From Thalassospira profundimaris (lineage in GTDB: Bacteria; Pseudomonadota; Alphaproteobacteria; Rhodospirillales; Thalassospiraceae), in NCBI RefSeq assembly GCF_003326675.1, contig NZ_JPWF01000005.1, forward strand, positions 186,001 to 250,000: DNA of 64,000 nucleotides. Reading direction: 5' to 3'. The position numbers and the translations under genes were made by a program. Position 1 is the stretch's first letter. Each line of letters opens with the position of its first letter. Under the pieces are notes generated by a model. It saw only the letters and a list, made by a program, of their open reading frames with translations. It ran no database searches and was not told the DNA's origin. Positions 47,334 through 56,605 of the stretch are shown piece by piece.

Positions 47334-47915
47334 ATGAGTGAAAACCAACAAACCGTAGATCTTGCCGAAAAATTGTGGTCGCGCCTGCGCGGGCAAAAGC
47401 CCGGGAACGGGCGGCATCCGCAAATCTGCGGCGATATTCCTATGTCTATAGGTCGGGATGGAACATGGTTCTATCAAGGTGGTCCGATTGGCCGAATTGA
47501 ACTGGTGAAACTTTTTTCATCTGTCTTGCAACGAGATGATGAAGGCGGGCACTGGTTGGTGACCCCCGCCGAGATGGCCCGGATCGAGGTTGAAGACGTC
47601 GCTTTCATCGCGGTCGAGATGCAAAACGAAGGCAGCGGACAGGATCAGACCATCCGTTTTCGTACCAATATCGACCAATGGGTCGAACTGGATGCTGCCT
47701 ATCCCTTGCGGGTTGAACATGATCCCGAAACCGACGAGCCATCACCCTATATCGCGCTTGAACGCGGGCTTGAGGCACGTCTGAACCGGGCTGTATTCTA
47801 TCAACTGGTTGAACTGGCCGACGAGATCAGCGATCCCGCAAGCAACATGACGCGTATCGGCGTTTATAGTCACGGTCAGTTTTTCGAGATTGGCCGCATG
47901 GAGACGGTTGAATGA
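47334..47915 (+). CDS. DUF1285 family protein
   Basis: A 193-residue cytoplasmic protein of DUF1285, recognisable by CGDIPMSIGRDGTWFYQGGPIGRIELVKLFSSVLQRDDEGGHWLVTPAE near the start, VEDVAFIAVEM, and a C-terminal LEARLNRAVFYQLVELA. The structure of family members is known but the function is not. Its stop overlaps the start of the Nudix gene by four bases; DUF1285-Nudix-CCA is a common alphaproteobacterial order. Confidence 0.9.
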   Translation: MSENQQTVDLAEKLWSRLRGQKPGNGRHPQICGDIPMSIGRDGTWFYQGGPIGRIELVKLFSSVLQRDDEGGHWLVTPAEMARIEVEDVAFIAVEMQNEGSGQDQTIRFRTNIDQWVELDAAYPLRVEHDPETDEPSPYIALERGLEARLNRAVFYQLVELADEISDPASNMTRIGVYSHGQFFEIGRMETVE

Positions 47916-48556
47916 AACCCGATGATATCATTGCTGCTCTGCGTGCGCCCAAGACCGATATCCTGCAGCGCCGGGGCGATCATGCCGTGGATTATCCGGG
48001 GTCGCAATCGCGTGCCCGCGCCTTTGCCGAAGGTGAGTTGATATCACGCCCTGCGGCCGTTCTGGTGCCGCTTGTCAAACGCGAAACCGGGTTACAGGTC
48101 ATTCTGACCAGACGTACCGATCATCTTAGCGACCATGCCGGTCAGATCAGTTTTCCGGGGGGGCGTCAGGAAGAAGAAGACGCAACTCTTGAAGAAACGG
48201 CCCTTCGCGAAACCGAAGAGGAAATAGGTCTTTCACGCAGGCATATCGATCTGATCGGTCGCATTGATGATTACTACACCGTTACCGGATATCAGGTGAC
48301 GCCGGTGATTGGTTTGGTAACACCGCCCTTTGATCTGTCGCCGGATGATCATGAAGTTGCCGAAGTGTTTGAAGTACCTCTTGAGTTTATCCTCAACCCA
48401 AGAAATCAGAAGCTGCAAACCGTGACATTTGAAGGCACACGCAGAAGGTACTTTGCCATCCCATATCGGGAATATTACATCTGGGGGGCAACGGCCGGGA
48501 TGCTTGTGAATTTCAGTGAAGTGGTCCGTGCCAATACACAGACCCTCCAACCTTAA
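47912..48556 (+). CDS. Nudix hydrolase, CoA pyrophosphatase type
   Basis: A 214-residue Nudix protein. The Nudix box GGRQEEEDATLEETALRETEEEIGL matches GX5EX7REUXEEXGU, and the residues just before it, RTDHLSDHAGQISFPGG, form the UPF0035 motif of CoA- and acyl-CoA-cleaving Nudix enzymes (NUDT7/YeaB-like). It should cut CoA or its derivatives into phosphopantetheine and adenosine 3',5'-bisphosphate. It is coupled to DUF1285 upstream. Confidence 0.92.
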   Translation: MKPDDIIAALRAPKTDILQRRGDHAVDYPGSQSRARAFAEGELISRPAAVLVPLVKRETGLQVILTRRTDHLSDHAGQISFPGGRQEEEDATLEETALRETEEEIGLSRRHIDLIGRIDDYYTVTGYQVTPVIGLVTPPFDLSPDDHEVAEVFEVPLEFILNPRNQKLQTVTFEGTRRRYFAIPYREYYIWGATAGMLVNFSEVVRANTQTLQP

Positions 48557-48580
48557 ACCCAGTGTCAGGAATTCCGTTTC

Positions 48581-48868
48581 ATGTTGCGACAGATTATCCA
48601 GATCGGCCTTCCTTTGATCCTGCCTTTTGTCCTGTACGGGATTTGGCTGAAATGGGCGCGCGCCAAGGCCATCCGCGAAGGTCACGACATTATCCCGCCC
48701 TGGAGCAAGGGGCCCTGGCTATTGCTGTTCGGGGCTGGTGTGGCGCTGACGGCGGTCATTCTGATTTTCACAGCACTTGGGACTGGTGCGCCGCCTGATT
48801 CCATCTATCATGCGCCGGTATTGCGCGATGGTGTTGTCGAACCGGGCTATTTTGAGCCCAAGAAATAG
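48581..48868 (+). CDS. Small membrane protein, DUF6111-like
   Basis: A 95-residue protein starting at ATG 48581, with two membrane helices (IIQIGLPLILPFVLYGIWL and GPWLLLFGAGVALTAVILIFTALG) separated by a short basic loop (KWARAKAIREG). The end, YHAPVLRDGVVEPGYFEPKK, is conserved among relatives in this position between Nudix and CCA genes. Function unknown. It lies 24 bases after the Nudix gene. Confidence 0.78.
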   Translation: MLRQIIQIGLPLILPFVLYGIWLKWARAKAIREGHDIIPPWSKGPWLLLFGAGVALTAVILIFTALGTGAPPDSIYHAPVLRDGVVEPGYFEPKK

Positions 48869-48932
48869 CACCCGACCGCAATATCAGTCGGTAAGATCAA
48901 GACAGACCAAGCGTTAGAAGCCAAGGCGTGCG

Positions 48933-50252
48933 ATGACAGCACTCGAACCAACCGGAAGATTGCAGCCATACGGGATTATGGTTGCCGATGATACGGCCCG
49001 CGTATTTGACGCCATTGCCCGGCATGGTGGACGGGCCCGTTATGTTGGCGGGATCGTGCGCGATGCGTTGCTTAAACGGGATCTGATCGATGTTGATATT
49101 GCCTGTGACCTGCTTCCCGAAGAAACCCGGAACGCCCTTGAAAAGGTTGGTATCCGTGTCATCCCGACGGGCTTGAAACACGGAACAATCACGGCGATTA
49201 CCGATGCCGGGGCCTATGAAATCACGACGCTGCGCGTTGATGTTCAGACCAATGGTCGCCATGCCGAAGTCGCCTTTACCGATAGTTGGCTTGCCGATGC
49301 CAAGCGGCGTGATTTTACCTTCAACGCGATCTATTGCGACCCGGATGGAACCGTGTATGACCCGTTTGACGGGGAAACCGACTTGCGCGAAGGCCGGGTG
49401 CGGTTCATCGGTGTTGCCGAAGATCGCATTGCCGAAGATTACCTGCGCATCTTGCGGTTTTTCCGGTTTCAGGCATGGTTCGGGCGCCCGCCGGTTGATC
49501 CGATTGGCGCGGAGGCCTGTCGCAAAGGGGCGCAAGGCCTGATTGATATTTCGGCGGAACGTATCCGCGACGAGATGTTCAAACTGTTGCGGTCCAAAAG
49601 TCCGGCCGGAACGGTTGGCGATATGATCGGCTTTTCAATCCTGCCCGTGATCCTGCCCCAATTGGCGCGGACCGATTGCCTTCGGATCATGCAGTGGCTT
49701 GATAGTACCGCCCTTGCCGATCCGGCGATTACGCCTGATCCGCTGCGTCGGTTGGCGGCCTTGTTTGTGACCGGTGATAACGGGACGGATGACAATCTGG
49801 CGGCGGCGGAACGCCTTGCTCGGCAATTGCGGTTATCCAACGAACAAACCGACCGGTTTGCCAGTATGGTGGCGCATGCGCCCCTGATTGATCCGGGATT
49901 GTCGGGCGAAGATATTCGACGCGATTTGTATCGTATGGGGGCGGATGCCTTTCGTGATGCCGTGTTGCTGGCATGGAGCACGCGGGCATCTGTTCCGCCG
50001 CGTTGTTCGCGTACCGAAAATGAAGAATGGAAAAGCCTGATTGATGCGGCAGCAAATTGGCAACCGGTTCGTTTGCCGATACAAGGGCGCGATATTCTTA
50101 GTGCCGGTTTGGTCCCGGCGGGGCCGCGGATTGGCGAATTGCTAAAACAGGCCGAAGAATATTGGCTTGATCGCGGTTTCCAGCCCGATCAGGAAGAATT
50201 GATGACTTATCTTGCCAGTCTGATTTCGGCTGGCGAACAGGAGACAGAATGA
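48933..50252 (+). CDS. CCA tRNA nucleotidyltransferase / poly(A) polymerase family
   Basis: The 439-residue protein is a class II nucleotidyltransferase. RYVGGIVRDALLKRDLIDVDIACDLLPEE holds the GG and DxD active site near residues 34-50, followed by GTITAI, DAKRRDFTFNAIY, DPFDGETDLREGRVRFIG and EDYLRILRFFRFQAWFG. A helical RNA-binding C-terminal part follows, with no HD domain. It should add or repair the 3' CCA of tRNA; poly(A) polymerase activity cannot be excluded from sequence. It overlaps the GDSL gene by four bases. Confidence 0.92.
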   Translation: MTALEPTGRLQPYGIMVADDTARVFDAIARHGGRARYVGGIVRDALLKRDLIDVDIACDLLPEETRNALEKVGIRVIPTGLKHGTITAITDAGAYEITTLRVDVQTNGRHAEVAFTDSWLADAKRRDFTFNAIYCDPDGTVYDPFDGETDLREGRVRFIGVAEDRIAEDYLRILRFFRFQAWFGRPPVDPIGAEACRKGAQGLIDISAERIRDEMFKLLRSKSPAGTVGDMIGFSILPVILPQLARTDCLRIMQWLDSTALADPAITPDPLRRLAALFVTGDNGTDDNLAAAERLARQLRLSNEQTDRFASMVAHAPLIDPGLSGEDIRRDLYRMGADAFRDAVLLAWSTRASVPPRCSRTENEEWKSLIDAAANWQPVRLPIQGRDILSAGLVPAGPRIGELLKQAEEYWLDRGFQPDQEELMTYLASLISAGEQETE

Positions 50253-50899
50253 GCACGGGCGCAATCGGACATCGTATTTGCTGTTTTGGGGACAGTCTGG
50301 TCAATGGTGTGCGCGACGGCGAAAAAGGCGGTTGGCCGATGCGTCTTGGGCGGAGGTTGCTTGATGAGGCCAAACGCGAAGTCACCATCTATAACCTTGG
50401 CATTCGCGCCGAAACCACCGAAGGGTTGAAAGCCCGCTGGAAGTTCGAGGCCGAACTGCGCATGGTTACCGAGTTTCCGAATGTTTTGATGTTCAGCTTT
50501 GGCGTCAATGATGCCAACCATGCCGAAGACCGAGGTGAAGAAACCACCATGCGGGTGTCGCCTGCAAAGTCGGCGACAAATGCCGCCGAGATTATCGGCG
50601 AAGCGGTCAAACTTGCCCCGACCCTGTGGATCGGTCCGCAAGCGGTGATTGATGGCAGCAAGTCCAGTCAGGAAATCAATGAACGTCTCGAAGGCCTGAA
50701 CCAGATTTATCTGGAAACCGCGCGCGGTTTTGATGTGCCGTACCTTGATCTGTTCAAGATCACCCTTGCCGACGAGACATGGCAAAAGGCGCTGCGTCGC
50801 GGGGATGGGTATCATCCGGACAAGGCGGGCTATGATCGCGTTGCAGAATTGATCTGGGAATGGGATGGCTGGAAACGTGCCGTCGGCCTGATCGACTGA
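50249..50899 (+). CDS. GDSL-family esterase/lipase
   Basis: A 216-residue SGNH hydrolase. The nucleophile serine is in CCFGDSLVNGV near residue 14, the oxyanion glycine region is in LGIRAETTEG, SFGVNDANH provides the asparagine, and the Asp/His pair is in GDGYHPDKAGYDRV. No signal peptide is seen, so it is probably cytoplasmic. Its substrate is unknown; the short length and location suggest a housekeeping esterase or thioesterase. Confidence 0.9.
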   Translation: MSTGAIGHRICCFGDSLVNGVRDGEKGGWPMRLGRRLLDEAKREVTIYNLGIRAETTEGLKARWKFEAELRMVTEFPNVLMFSFGVNDANHAEDRGEETTMRVSPAKSATNAAEIIGEAVKLAPTLWIGPQAVIDGSKSSQEINERLEGLNQIYLETARGFDVPYLDLFKITLADETWQKALRRGDGYHPDKAGYDRVAELIWEWDGWKRAVGLID

Positions 50900-50905
50900 T
50901 CGTGC

Positions 50906-51259
50906 TTAGGCCAGGATATTGATATACTGGCCGCGGCCCGCCGCGTTATTGGCGCTGGCAGAATTCGCGGTTCCGTTTTGTCCGTAACCGGTCGGATCAA
51001 ACTGATCGATATAGTTTTCAAGGATGGTGTCTTGCACGCCTTCCTTGACGAACTGCTGTTGCGCATTACGGTCGCGTTCAAAGGCCTGAACAGCGCGTTG
51101 AATTTCCTGATCAGACGTCTGGGTCGCGCGGTTGTTGTTTTCAACAAGCTGGCTTTGCCGCTGATTTTCCAGTTCGGATTGCTGACGCTGCGCAATCGGA
51201 CTCGTCGGGCGAACCGGAATTGCCGTCTGGATATCGGATGACGAAGAAACGCTGACCAT
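50906..51259 (-). CDS. Small protein of unknown function with GRGQxINIxA tail
   Basis: A 117-residue protein with a Gln/Arg-rich helical middle (QSQLVENNNRATQTSDQEIQRAVQAFERDRNAQQQFVKE) and no membrane segment. Its last ten residues, GRGQYINILA, resemble the end of the 69-residue protein at 27312-27521 (GRGQVIDIYA), although the rest is unlike. I do not recognise a family. It is convergent with the GDSL gene, six bases apart. Confidence 0.7.
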   Translation of the reverse strand: MVSVSSSSDIQTAIPVRPTSPIAQRQQSELENQRQSQLVENNNRATQTSDQEIQRAVQAFERDRNAQQQFVKEGVQDTILENYIDQFDPTGYGQNGTANSASANNAAGRGQYINILA

Positions 51260-51385
51260 TTATGCGGATTGCTCGTTGGGTATCGTTGCTGTTCTATTAT
51301 TTGATCGGAATATTACCCGGCAATTCTAGAATTTGAAGTGTTAATTTGCCGTTGTGACAAACTTGTTATCCGATGATCACCTTAT

Positions 51386-53224
51386 CTACTTCCCGCTGAC
51401 CGGCAGGGGCGCGCAGGGACTGTCATAAAGGCCGCTGGCAAAACGGCTTTCGCTGTTTTTGGCAATGGCTTTGAGCTTGGCAGCTTCGACCGAAATATGA
51501 TCAAGCGTGATGTCGGTGCGCTCGGGCGGAATCCGGACAAGGGCTGCGCTGACGCTCATCAAATCGAACTTGGTGACATTGTTGTCTCGGCCCTTGCCAA
51601 TCAGATAACCAAGATCGCGGGTTTCCTGGTCATAGAAACTTTTGATCTGGGCATCAAACATGGCCTGTGCGCGCTGAACGGCTTCGACGGCAACCTCGAA
51701 ATCAATCGATTGCACATAGGCAAAGAAATCATCGCCGCCAATATGGCCGACAAACCAGTCATTCTGGCTTAATGCCTTGCCCAGAATATCCTTAAACAAA
51801 AGGATGGCCCGATCGCCCTGCCGGAAACCGTACCGGTCATTGAACGGTTTGAAATTATCGAAATCGAAATAGACAGCAAAGCGGCGCTTGCGCGGTTCGG
51901 AAAGTGCCCGCGCTGCATAACGATAGATCGCACTGTTGCCCGGAAGGCGGGTCAGCGGATTTTCATCCCGGGCATTGAGGGTATTGCGTTCGTTCACCGC
52001 GCGAAGCAGCGCACTTTGATCAAGCACACCCAGATAGCGTCCATTTTCCGTCAGGATCACCCCGTCAAGCGCATTGGTCGCGACAAAGGTTTCCAGAAGT
52101 TCCGAAAGGCTGGTGCGGATATCGGCAATCGGGCAACGACGCAGGAACCGCTTGATATTGGCGCGGTTTGCGGGGTTTTGAAGTAACTCGCGCCCGAATG
52201 GTGTGTAGATGAACGCCTTGAACTCGGAATCGCGCACAACCCCCAACGGTTCCCCATCATGATTGACCACCGGAACCAGTGTGATGTCGGGGTTCTGTTG
52301 GAAATAGGTCAGGATATCGACCGGGTTGATATCACTGGGGATTGCCGGGGTATCAAGCAGGTAGGATCGGACAACATCATCGTCGCGATCTGATTGACGG
52401 CGTGTGTCTGCCGCAATGTCGGCCGCGACAGGCACAAGGTCGGTACGTTCGGGCAGCTCAACCGACGGGCGGGCGATAAAGAACCCCTGAACCAGATCGC
52501 AACCCAACCGGCGGCAACACAGGAATTCCTCGCGGGTTTCAACGCCCTCGGCGACGACCTGTGCGGCAATCATATGGGCGAATGCGGTGATCTGGGTGAC
52601 GAACAGTTCCTTGCGGCGATCCCGATCAATCCCGTCAATAAAGAACCGGTCAATTTTAATGATATCGGGTTCGCATTCATAAAGGGCACGCAACTGGGCA
52701 AAGCCGCTGCCGTAGTCGTCAATCGCGATCTTGAAGCCCTGACTGCGATATCGAACCAGAATATCTTTCAGATAATCGGCATTGCTGATGTCGTGCCGTT
52801 CAGAGATTTCCAGAAAAATGGTATCGCGTTCAAGTCCGGCATCGGCAAGCAATGCGGCGGTTTGACCGGGTTGATAATCCTCGGTCCGAACAACACGATT
52901 GTCGAAATTGTAAAACAGTTTCAGGCGTTTTGCGTCCGGCATCCGGGCGAACTTTTTGATCGCCTTGGCACGTAATAACATATCGACGGTATGCAGGTTT
53001 CCGGTATCCCAAGCGGTGTCAAACAGGGCCTGGATCGACGGAAAACCGGCATCTTCCCAGCGGCGTAAAAGCGCCTCATAGCCGAAGATATGACCCGTAT
53101 GCGGACTGACAATAGGCTGGAATGCGAAATCGACCTTTTCAACGACCTGCTGCCAATTGCGCAGCATAACCGGTTTTGTTTTGGGACGATCCGCTATCAA
53201 TTCATCTTCTGCATCAAACGCCAA
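51386..53224 (-). CDS. EAL-CBS-GGDEF cyclic di-GMP protein
   Basis: This 612-residue cytoplasmic protein has an N-terminal EAL domain (about 30-265), a central pair of CBS-like repeats (about 300-430) and a C-terminal GGDEF domain (about 445-600). The EAL domain keeps YEALLRRW, the metal-binding ISER, AIDDYGSG, IKIDRFF, VAEGVE and QGFFIARP, so phosphodiesterase activity is likely. The GGDEF signature reads GGDDF, altered in one position, and no upstream RxxD inhibitory site is obvious; cyclase activity is uncertain. Start is TTG 53224 with GGGGAA before it. The CBS module may sense an adenosine nucleotide. Confidence 0.9.
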   Translation of the reverse strand: MAFDAEDELIADRPKTKPVMLRNWQQVVEKVDFAFQPIVSPHTGHIFGYEALLRRWEDAGFPSIQALFDTAWDTGNLHTVDMLLRAKAIKKFARMPDAKRLKLFYNFDNRVVRTEDYQPGQTAALLADAGLERDTIFLEISERHDISNADYLKDILVRYRSQGFKIAIDDYGSGFAQLRALYECEPDIIKIDRFFIDGIDRDRRKELFVTQITAFAHMIAAQVVAEGVETREEFLCCRRLGCDLVQGFFIARPSVELPERTDLVPVAADIAADTRRQSDRDDDVVRSYLLDTPAIPSDINPVDILTYFQQNPDITLVPVVNHDGEPLGVVRDSEFKAFIYTPFGRELLQNPANRANIKRFLRRCPIADIRTSLSELLETFVATNALDGVILTENGRYLGVLDQSALLRAVNERNTLNARDENPLTRLPGNSAIYRYAARALSEPRKRRFAVYFDFDNFKPFNDRYGFRQGDRAILLFKDILGKALSQNDWFVGHIGGDDFFAYVQSIDFEVAVEAVQRAQAMFDAQIKSFYDQETRDLGYLIGKGRDNNVTKFDLMSVSAALVRIPPERTDITLDHISVEAAKLKAIAKNSESRFASGLYDSPCAPLPVSGK

Positions 53225-53439
53225 TGCAGTTCCCCGATCTTCAAAAATGGCCTGAATTCCCGGAATGAAGGAGTCACAATTAGTTCCGGTCTTGCTGGTA
53301 GCTCAGGATCGACAACAACTTGATGACAGTTAGATTACGAATATGTGACATCCGCAGAAAACGTCCGTTTTTTTGTCAAAAATTCGACTTTTACCTATGC
53401 AGAGGTATTAGACAAATCTTCCTGCGATATGTCGAGCAA

Positions 53440-54393
53440 TCAGATCGTGCTGACGCGGGCAAGTGGATGATGTTCCTGAACCAGCCCGCGCAAACGAGAC
53501 TCGAGAACATGGGTATAAATCTGTGTGGTCGAGATATCTGAATGGCCCAGCATCTTTTGCAAACTGCGCAAATCTGCCCCATTGGCCAAAAGGTGACTGG
53601 CAAAGGAATGGCGCAGAACGTGTGGCGATACACGCGATGGCGCAATCCCGGCTTCTATTGCCAGATCCTTGATCATTTTCAGAAACATCTGACGGGTCAA
53701 ATGCCCGGTTTTCCCGCGCGATGGGAATAAGTATGAGGATTGCCCGGGCCGATCTGCATGCCCGTCTGATTTGTCTGATGGAATGAATGCATCGCGAACA
53801 TCAAGGTAATCGCGAAGGGCGTCACGTGCCGGATCAGATAACGGAACAAGCCGTTCCTTGCTGCCCTTGCCGCGTACGATCAGCATCTGTGGATCACGGG
53901 CGGCGGCGGCATAGGGCAGTTCGACAAGTTCGGATACACGCATGCCGGTGGCATACATCAGCTCGACCATTGCCAAAAGGCGTTTGCCCTTGATACCGGG
54001 ATTTCTTGCGGCTTGGGCAATCAGTTGGTCAATTTCATCAATCGACAGAAACTTTGGCAATGCCTGTCCCTGTTGCGGGCTGTCGATATTTGAAGACGGA
54101 TCATCATTCCGATAGCCATCGGCATAGAGAAACTTGTGGAACTGCCGCAGGGCGGAAAGACGTCTGGCCTGCGTGCGCGGGGCAAGGCCCGCCGCACCAA
54201 GTTCGGCCATATAACGGCGAAGATCAGAATCCGTTGCCCCGACCGGATCGGTTTTCCCGGCAATCAGCGAGGCCGAATAATCGTCAAGATCGCGGCGATA
54301 GGCATCAAGCGTGTGCGCACTCGCGCCACGCTCGGCTGCCATCATTTCAAGGAAGGCCGATATCAGCGAACTGGTAAGTGCCTTGGCCATCAC
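53440..54393 (-). CDS. xerD: Site-specific tyrosine recombinase XerD
   Basis: The 317-residue recombinase (GTG 54393 or ATG 54390) has an N-terminal SAM-like DNA-binding domain and a C-terminal catalytic domain. The catalytic residues appear in order: Arg in YATGMRVSELVEL, Lys in VRGKGSKERLVPL, His-x-x-Arg in SPHVLRHSFASHLL, His in MLGHSDISTTQIYTHV, and the tyrosine in IYTHV. It resolves chromosome dimers at dif with XerC. It starts nine bases after the envelope protein gene that precedes it. Confidence 0.95.
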   Translation of the reverse strand: MMAKALTSSLISAFLEMMAAERGASAHTLDAYRRDLDDYSASLIAGKTDPVGATDSDLRRYMAELGAAGLAPRTQARRLSALRQFHKFLYADGYRNDDPSSNIDSPQQGQALPKFLSIDEIDQLIAQAARNPGIKGKRLLAMVELMYATGMRVSELVELPYAAAARDPQMLIVRGKGSKERLVPLSDPARDALRDYLDVRDAFIPSDKSDGHADRPGQSSYLFPSRGKTGHLTRQMFLKMIKDLAIEAGIAPSRVSPHVLRHSFASHLLANGADLRSLQKMLGHSDISTTQIYTHVLESRLRGLVQEHHPLARVSTI

Positions 54394-54402
54394 AGGTGCC
54401 CG

Positions 54403-56466
54403 TTACTGATCAAATGACAGCAACAGTTCCGTCGCAAGATTTCTGGCATCTTCGTGAAGACCCAATGTCTCAAGGGCGGCAACCGTATCTGCCAGTGCCT
54501 TGGGATCTGCATTCGGGGCACTGGCGATTTGCTGTGCCTGAATGGCCATGGCAACCGCCTTTGCCTTTTGCTGTGCGTTTGCCGAAGCCATCATGTTGTG
54601 GGCAACCGCACTGTTGATGGTCAGGCGTTCTTCGGCATAGGGGGCGCTCAGAAGATTGTCCCAAAGTCCGGCGGGAACCTCGATCCCGAATCCTTCAAAC
54701 AGGGCAAAGGTCAATTCGGCAAAACGTTTCGCCGCAGCCTGATCGCCACGCGCAGCCTGCATTTCATCCCATTCAGCCATGCGTGCACGATGGCGGGCAA
54801 GGGCTGCGGCCTGATCTGTTGCCTTCTGGATATCCTCGGGGGCGGCGGAATTGGGCATAACTGTTGCCGATGCCATGGTGCTGCCCGGTGCACTTACCGC
54901 ACCACCCAAACCAAAGTTCTGGGTCATCATCGGCTGTGCCGGGTTAGCGGCCCCGAAACCTGCCGGCATCCCATTTGAAGCATCAGCCGTTTGCGGGGCT
55001 GGTTGCGGTATGCCGGTGTCTTCGAGACCTGAAATTGCCAGGATCGGGTAAAGAAGGCTTATGCGAAATGCGATGTCATTGCCCGAATTTGCCGCACCTT
55101 TGGCAACCTGAAGCCAGTTATTCGCGCGTTCAAAATTGTTTGAAGCAATCGATGCCTTAAGCGCATCGACCGCAAACCAGGAAAAGTCACCATTGATCGG
55201 GATGTCAGCCAAAAGAGGCGCGCTTAGACGTGCCGCCTGCATGAAATCGCCCTCGATCTGGGCGGCTTCAAACAGGGCGGCAAGAATTTCGGCCCGTGCT
55301 GCCGGAACGTCGCTTTTGGCGGCGGCCTGATACAGCTTGGCATATTGGCGGGCCTGAACACCTTCCGCCCCGTCATCCAGTGCATTTTCAAGTGCGTCGG
55401 GGGCGAAGTTTACCGACTGATAAATCTCGGCAAGCTTGTCTGCATCAATCAGACCAAGGTTTTCGGCCTTGCGGGCCGCTTCGAGGCGGATATCTGCGGC
55501 GGTGGCATTTGCATTGGCGATGCCAATGATCGCAGCGGCATTGCCTGTTTCAAGCTGACTGGTCGGAATGGACTGTTTGGCAACGGCCAAAAGGGCAATG
55601 TCAATCGGGCGAAGTTCAGCCAAAAGGTCGGGCTTGATGGCGGTGCCACTGCGAATGGCGGCAACCAGACCAAAGAAAGTCGCGTCGTTTTCACCATCCA
55701 TTTCGCGAACAAGATCGACTGAAAAGGCAGCCGACGTCGGATCATTGGCATAAAAGGCGCACATGGCAGCGGCCTTAAGCCAGAACATCTGATCGTAACT
55801 TGCGCCATAGCTTTCGGTGGCAGCACAGGCCTCGTCGAGACGGGCTGCGATCATCAATGCATTTACTTCGGCCTCGGCAAGCAGTTCGCCGCGCGATCCT
55901 TGCGGGGCGGCACGGACCAGTTCAATCGCCTCGTCAAGTGCGCCCATATTGATGAGCTTGGCGACGCGGGCATCAAGAAGGCTGATGTCTTTTGCACCCT
56001 GCGGTAAGGCGGCAGCTGAAAGTAAAAGACGAATTTGCAGGTCACGTGCGGCGTGGGTGGCGGGTGTTGCCGGCAGTTCGGAAACCAGTTGGGCCGCGGA
56101 TTTGCGCGTGCTGCCATTCCACATATCAATGCCAAGGCCACCACGCGACCGGTCAAGCGTTCCAACCGCCTCTACATCAACAGCCCCAAGTGACAGGGAT
56201 TGAACCGCATTCGGATCAGACGGAAAGGCATTGCCTTGCGTACTGGATGAACCGGTTGCACCCAGACCGCCTTGTGACAGGGGGGCGGCATTTGGTGTGG
56301 CAGCCGTATCAGCAGCCTGTTGTTCTGCGTCCCGTTCTGCTTCCTGTTTCAAGAACAGTGGTACAGGTGCCGATGTTTGGGCATTGGCAGATACGGCAAA
56401 CGCAGCCGTTCCCGTCATCATTGCCAGTAAACAGGTCTGTATCAGCAGGCGGGAACGCAACGTCAT
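54403..56466 (-). CDS. Exported alpha-helical repeat-like protein, unknown function
   Basis: I start at ATG 56466 (GAGGTTC upstream; one base after the preceding stop), giving 687 residues. It begins with a signal peptide (LLIQTCLLAMMTGTAAFAVSANA). The rest is Ala-rich and helical, resembling TPR/Sel1-like solenoid proteins (for example LDARVAKLINMGALDEAIELVRAA and LDEACAATESYGASYDQMFWLKAAAMCAFYAND), with Gly/Gln/Ser/Thr-rich linkers near residues 60-100 and 510-560. I do not recognise a named family. The position before xerD and after a small membrane protein is conserved in related organisms as I recall it. Confidence 0.75.
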   Translation of the reverse strand: MTLRSRLLIQTCLLAMMTGTAAFAVSANAQTSAPVPLFLKQEAERDAEQQAADTAATPNAAPLSQGGLGATGSSSTQGNAFPSDPNAVQSLSLGAVDVEAVGTLDRSRGGLGIDMWNGSTRKSAAQLVSELPATPATHAARDLQIRLLLSAAALPQGAKDISLLDARVAKLINMGALDEAIELVRAAPQGSRGELLAEAEVNALMIAARLDEACAATESYGASYDQMFWLKAAAMCAFYANDPTSAAFSVDLVREMDGENDATFFGLVAAIRSGTAIKPDLLAELRPIDIALLAVAKQSIPTSQLETGNAAAIIGIANANATAADIRLEAARKAENLGLIDADKLAEIYQSVNFAPDALENALDDGAEGVQARQYAKLYQAAAKSDVPAARAEILAALFEAAQIEGDFMQAARLSAPLLADIPINGDFSWFAVDALKASIASNNFERANNWLQVAKGAANSGNDIAFRISLLYPILAISGLEDTGIPQPAPQTADASNGMPAGFGAANPAQPMMTQNFGLGGAVSAPGSTMASATVMPNSAAPEDIQKATDQAAALARHRARMAEWDEMQAARGDQAAAKRFAELTFALFEGFGIEVPAGLWDNLLSAPYAEERLTINSAVAHNMMASANAQQKAKAVAMAIQAQQIASAPNADPKALADTVAALETLGLHEDARNLATELLLSFDQ

Positions 56467-56467
56467 C

Positions 56468-56605
56468 TTAGTTGAACCTCGAATTCGGGATGGTTTCTTC
56501 GATTTGGGTGGTCGGTGCCGGGATATCCCAGGTAACAAGGAAGGTCGCACCGCCAACAATGATGGCGATGATCAGCAACAGAATGATGCGCGATATAATT
56601 CTCAT
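56468..56605 (-). CDS. Small membrane protein of 45 residues
   Basis: A frame of 46 codons opens at ATG 56605 and stops at 56468, one base before the start of the 687-residue gene, so the two are likely coupled. The product has one N-terminal hydrophobic helix (IISRIILLLIIAIIVGGATF) and a short periplasmic tail, TWDIPAPTTQIEETIPNSRF. Similar 'WDIPAP' tails occur in small proteins at this position in other alphaproteobacteria as far as I remember, which supports it being real. Function unknown. Confidence 0.7.
   Translation of the reverse strand: MRIISRIILLLIIAIIVGGATFLVTWDIPAPTTQIEETIPNSRFN

Noticed and set aside
51322..51333. AATTCTAGAATT palindrome between the small gene and the EAL gene
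   Set aside because: Twelve bases of AT-rich palindrome without a promoter context or second copy.
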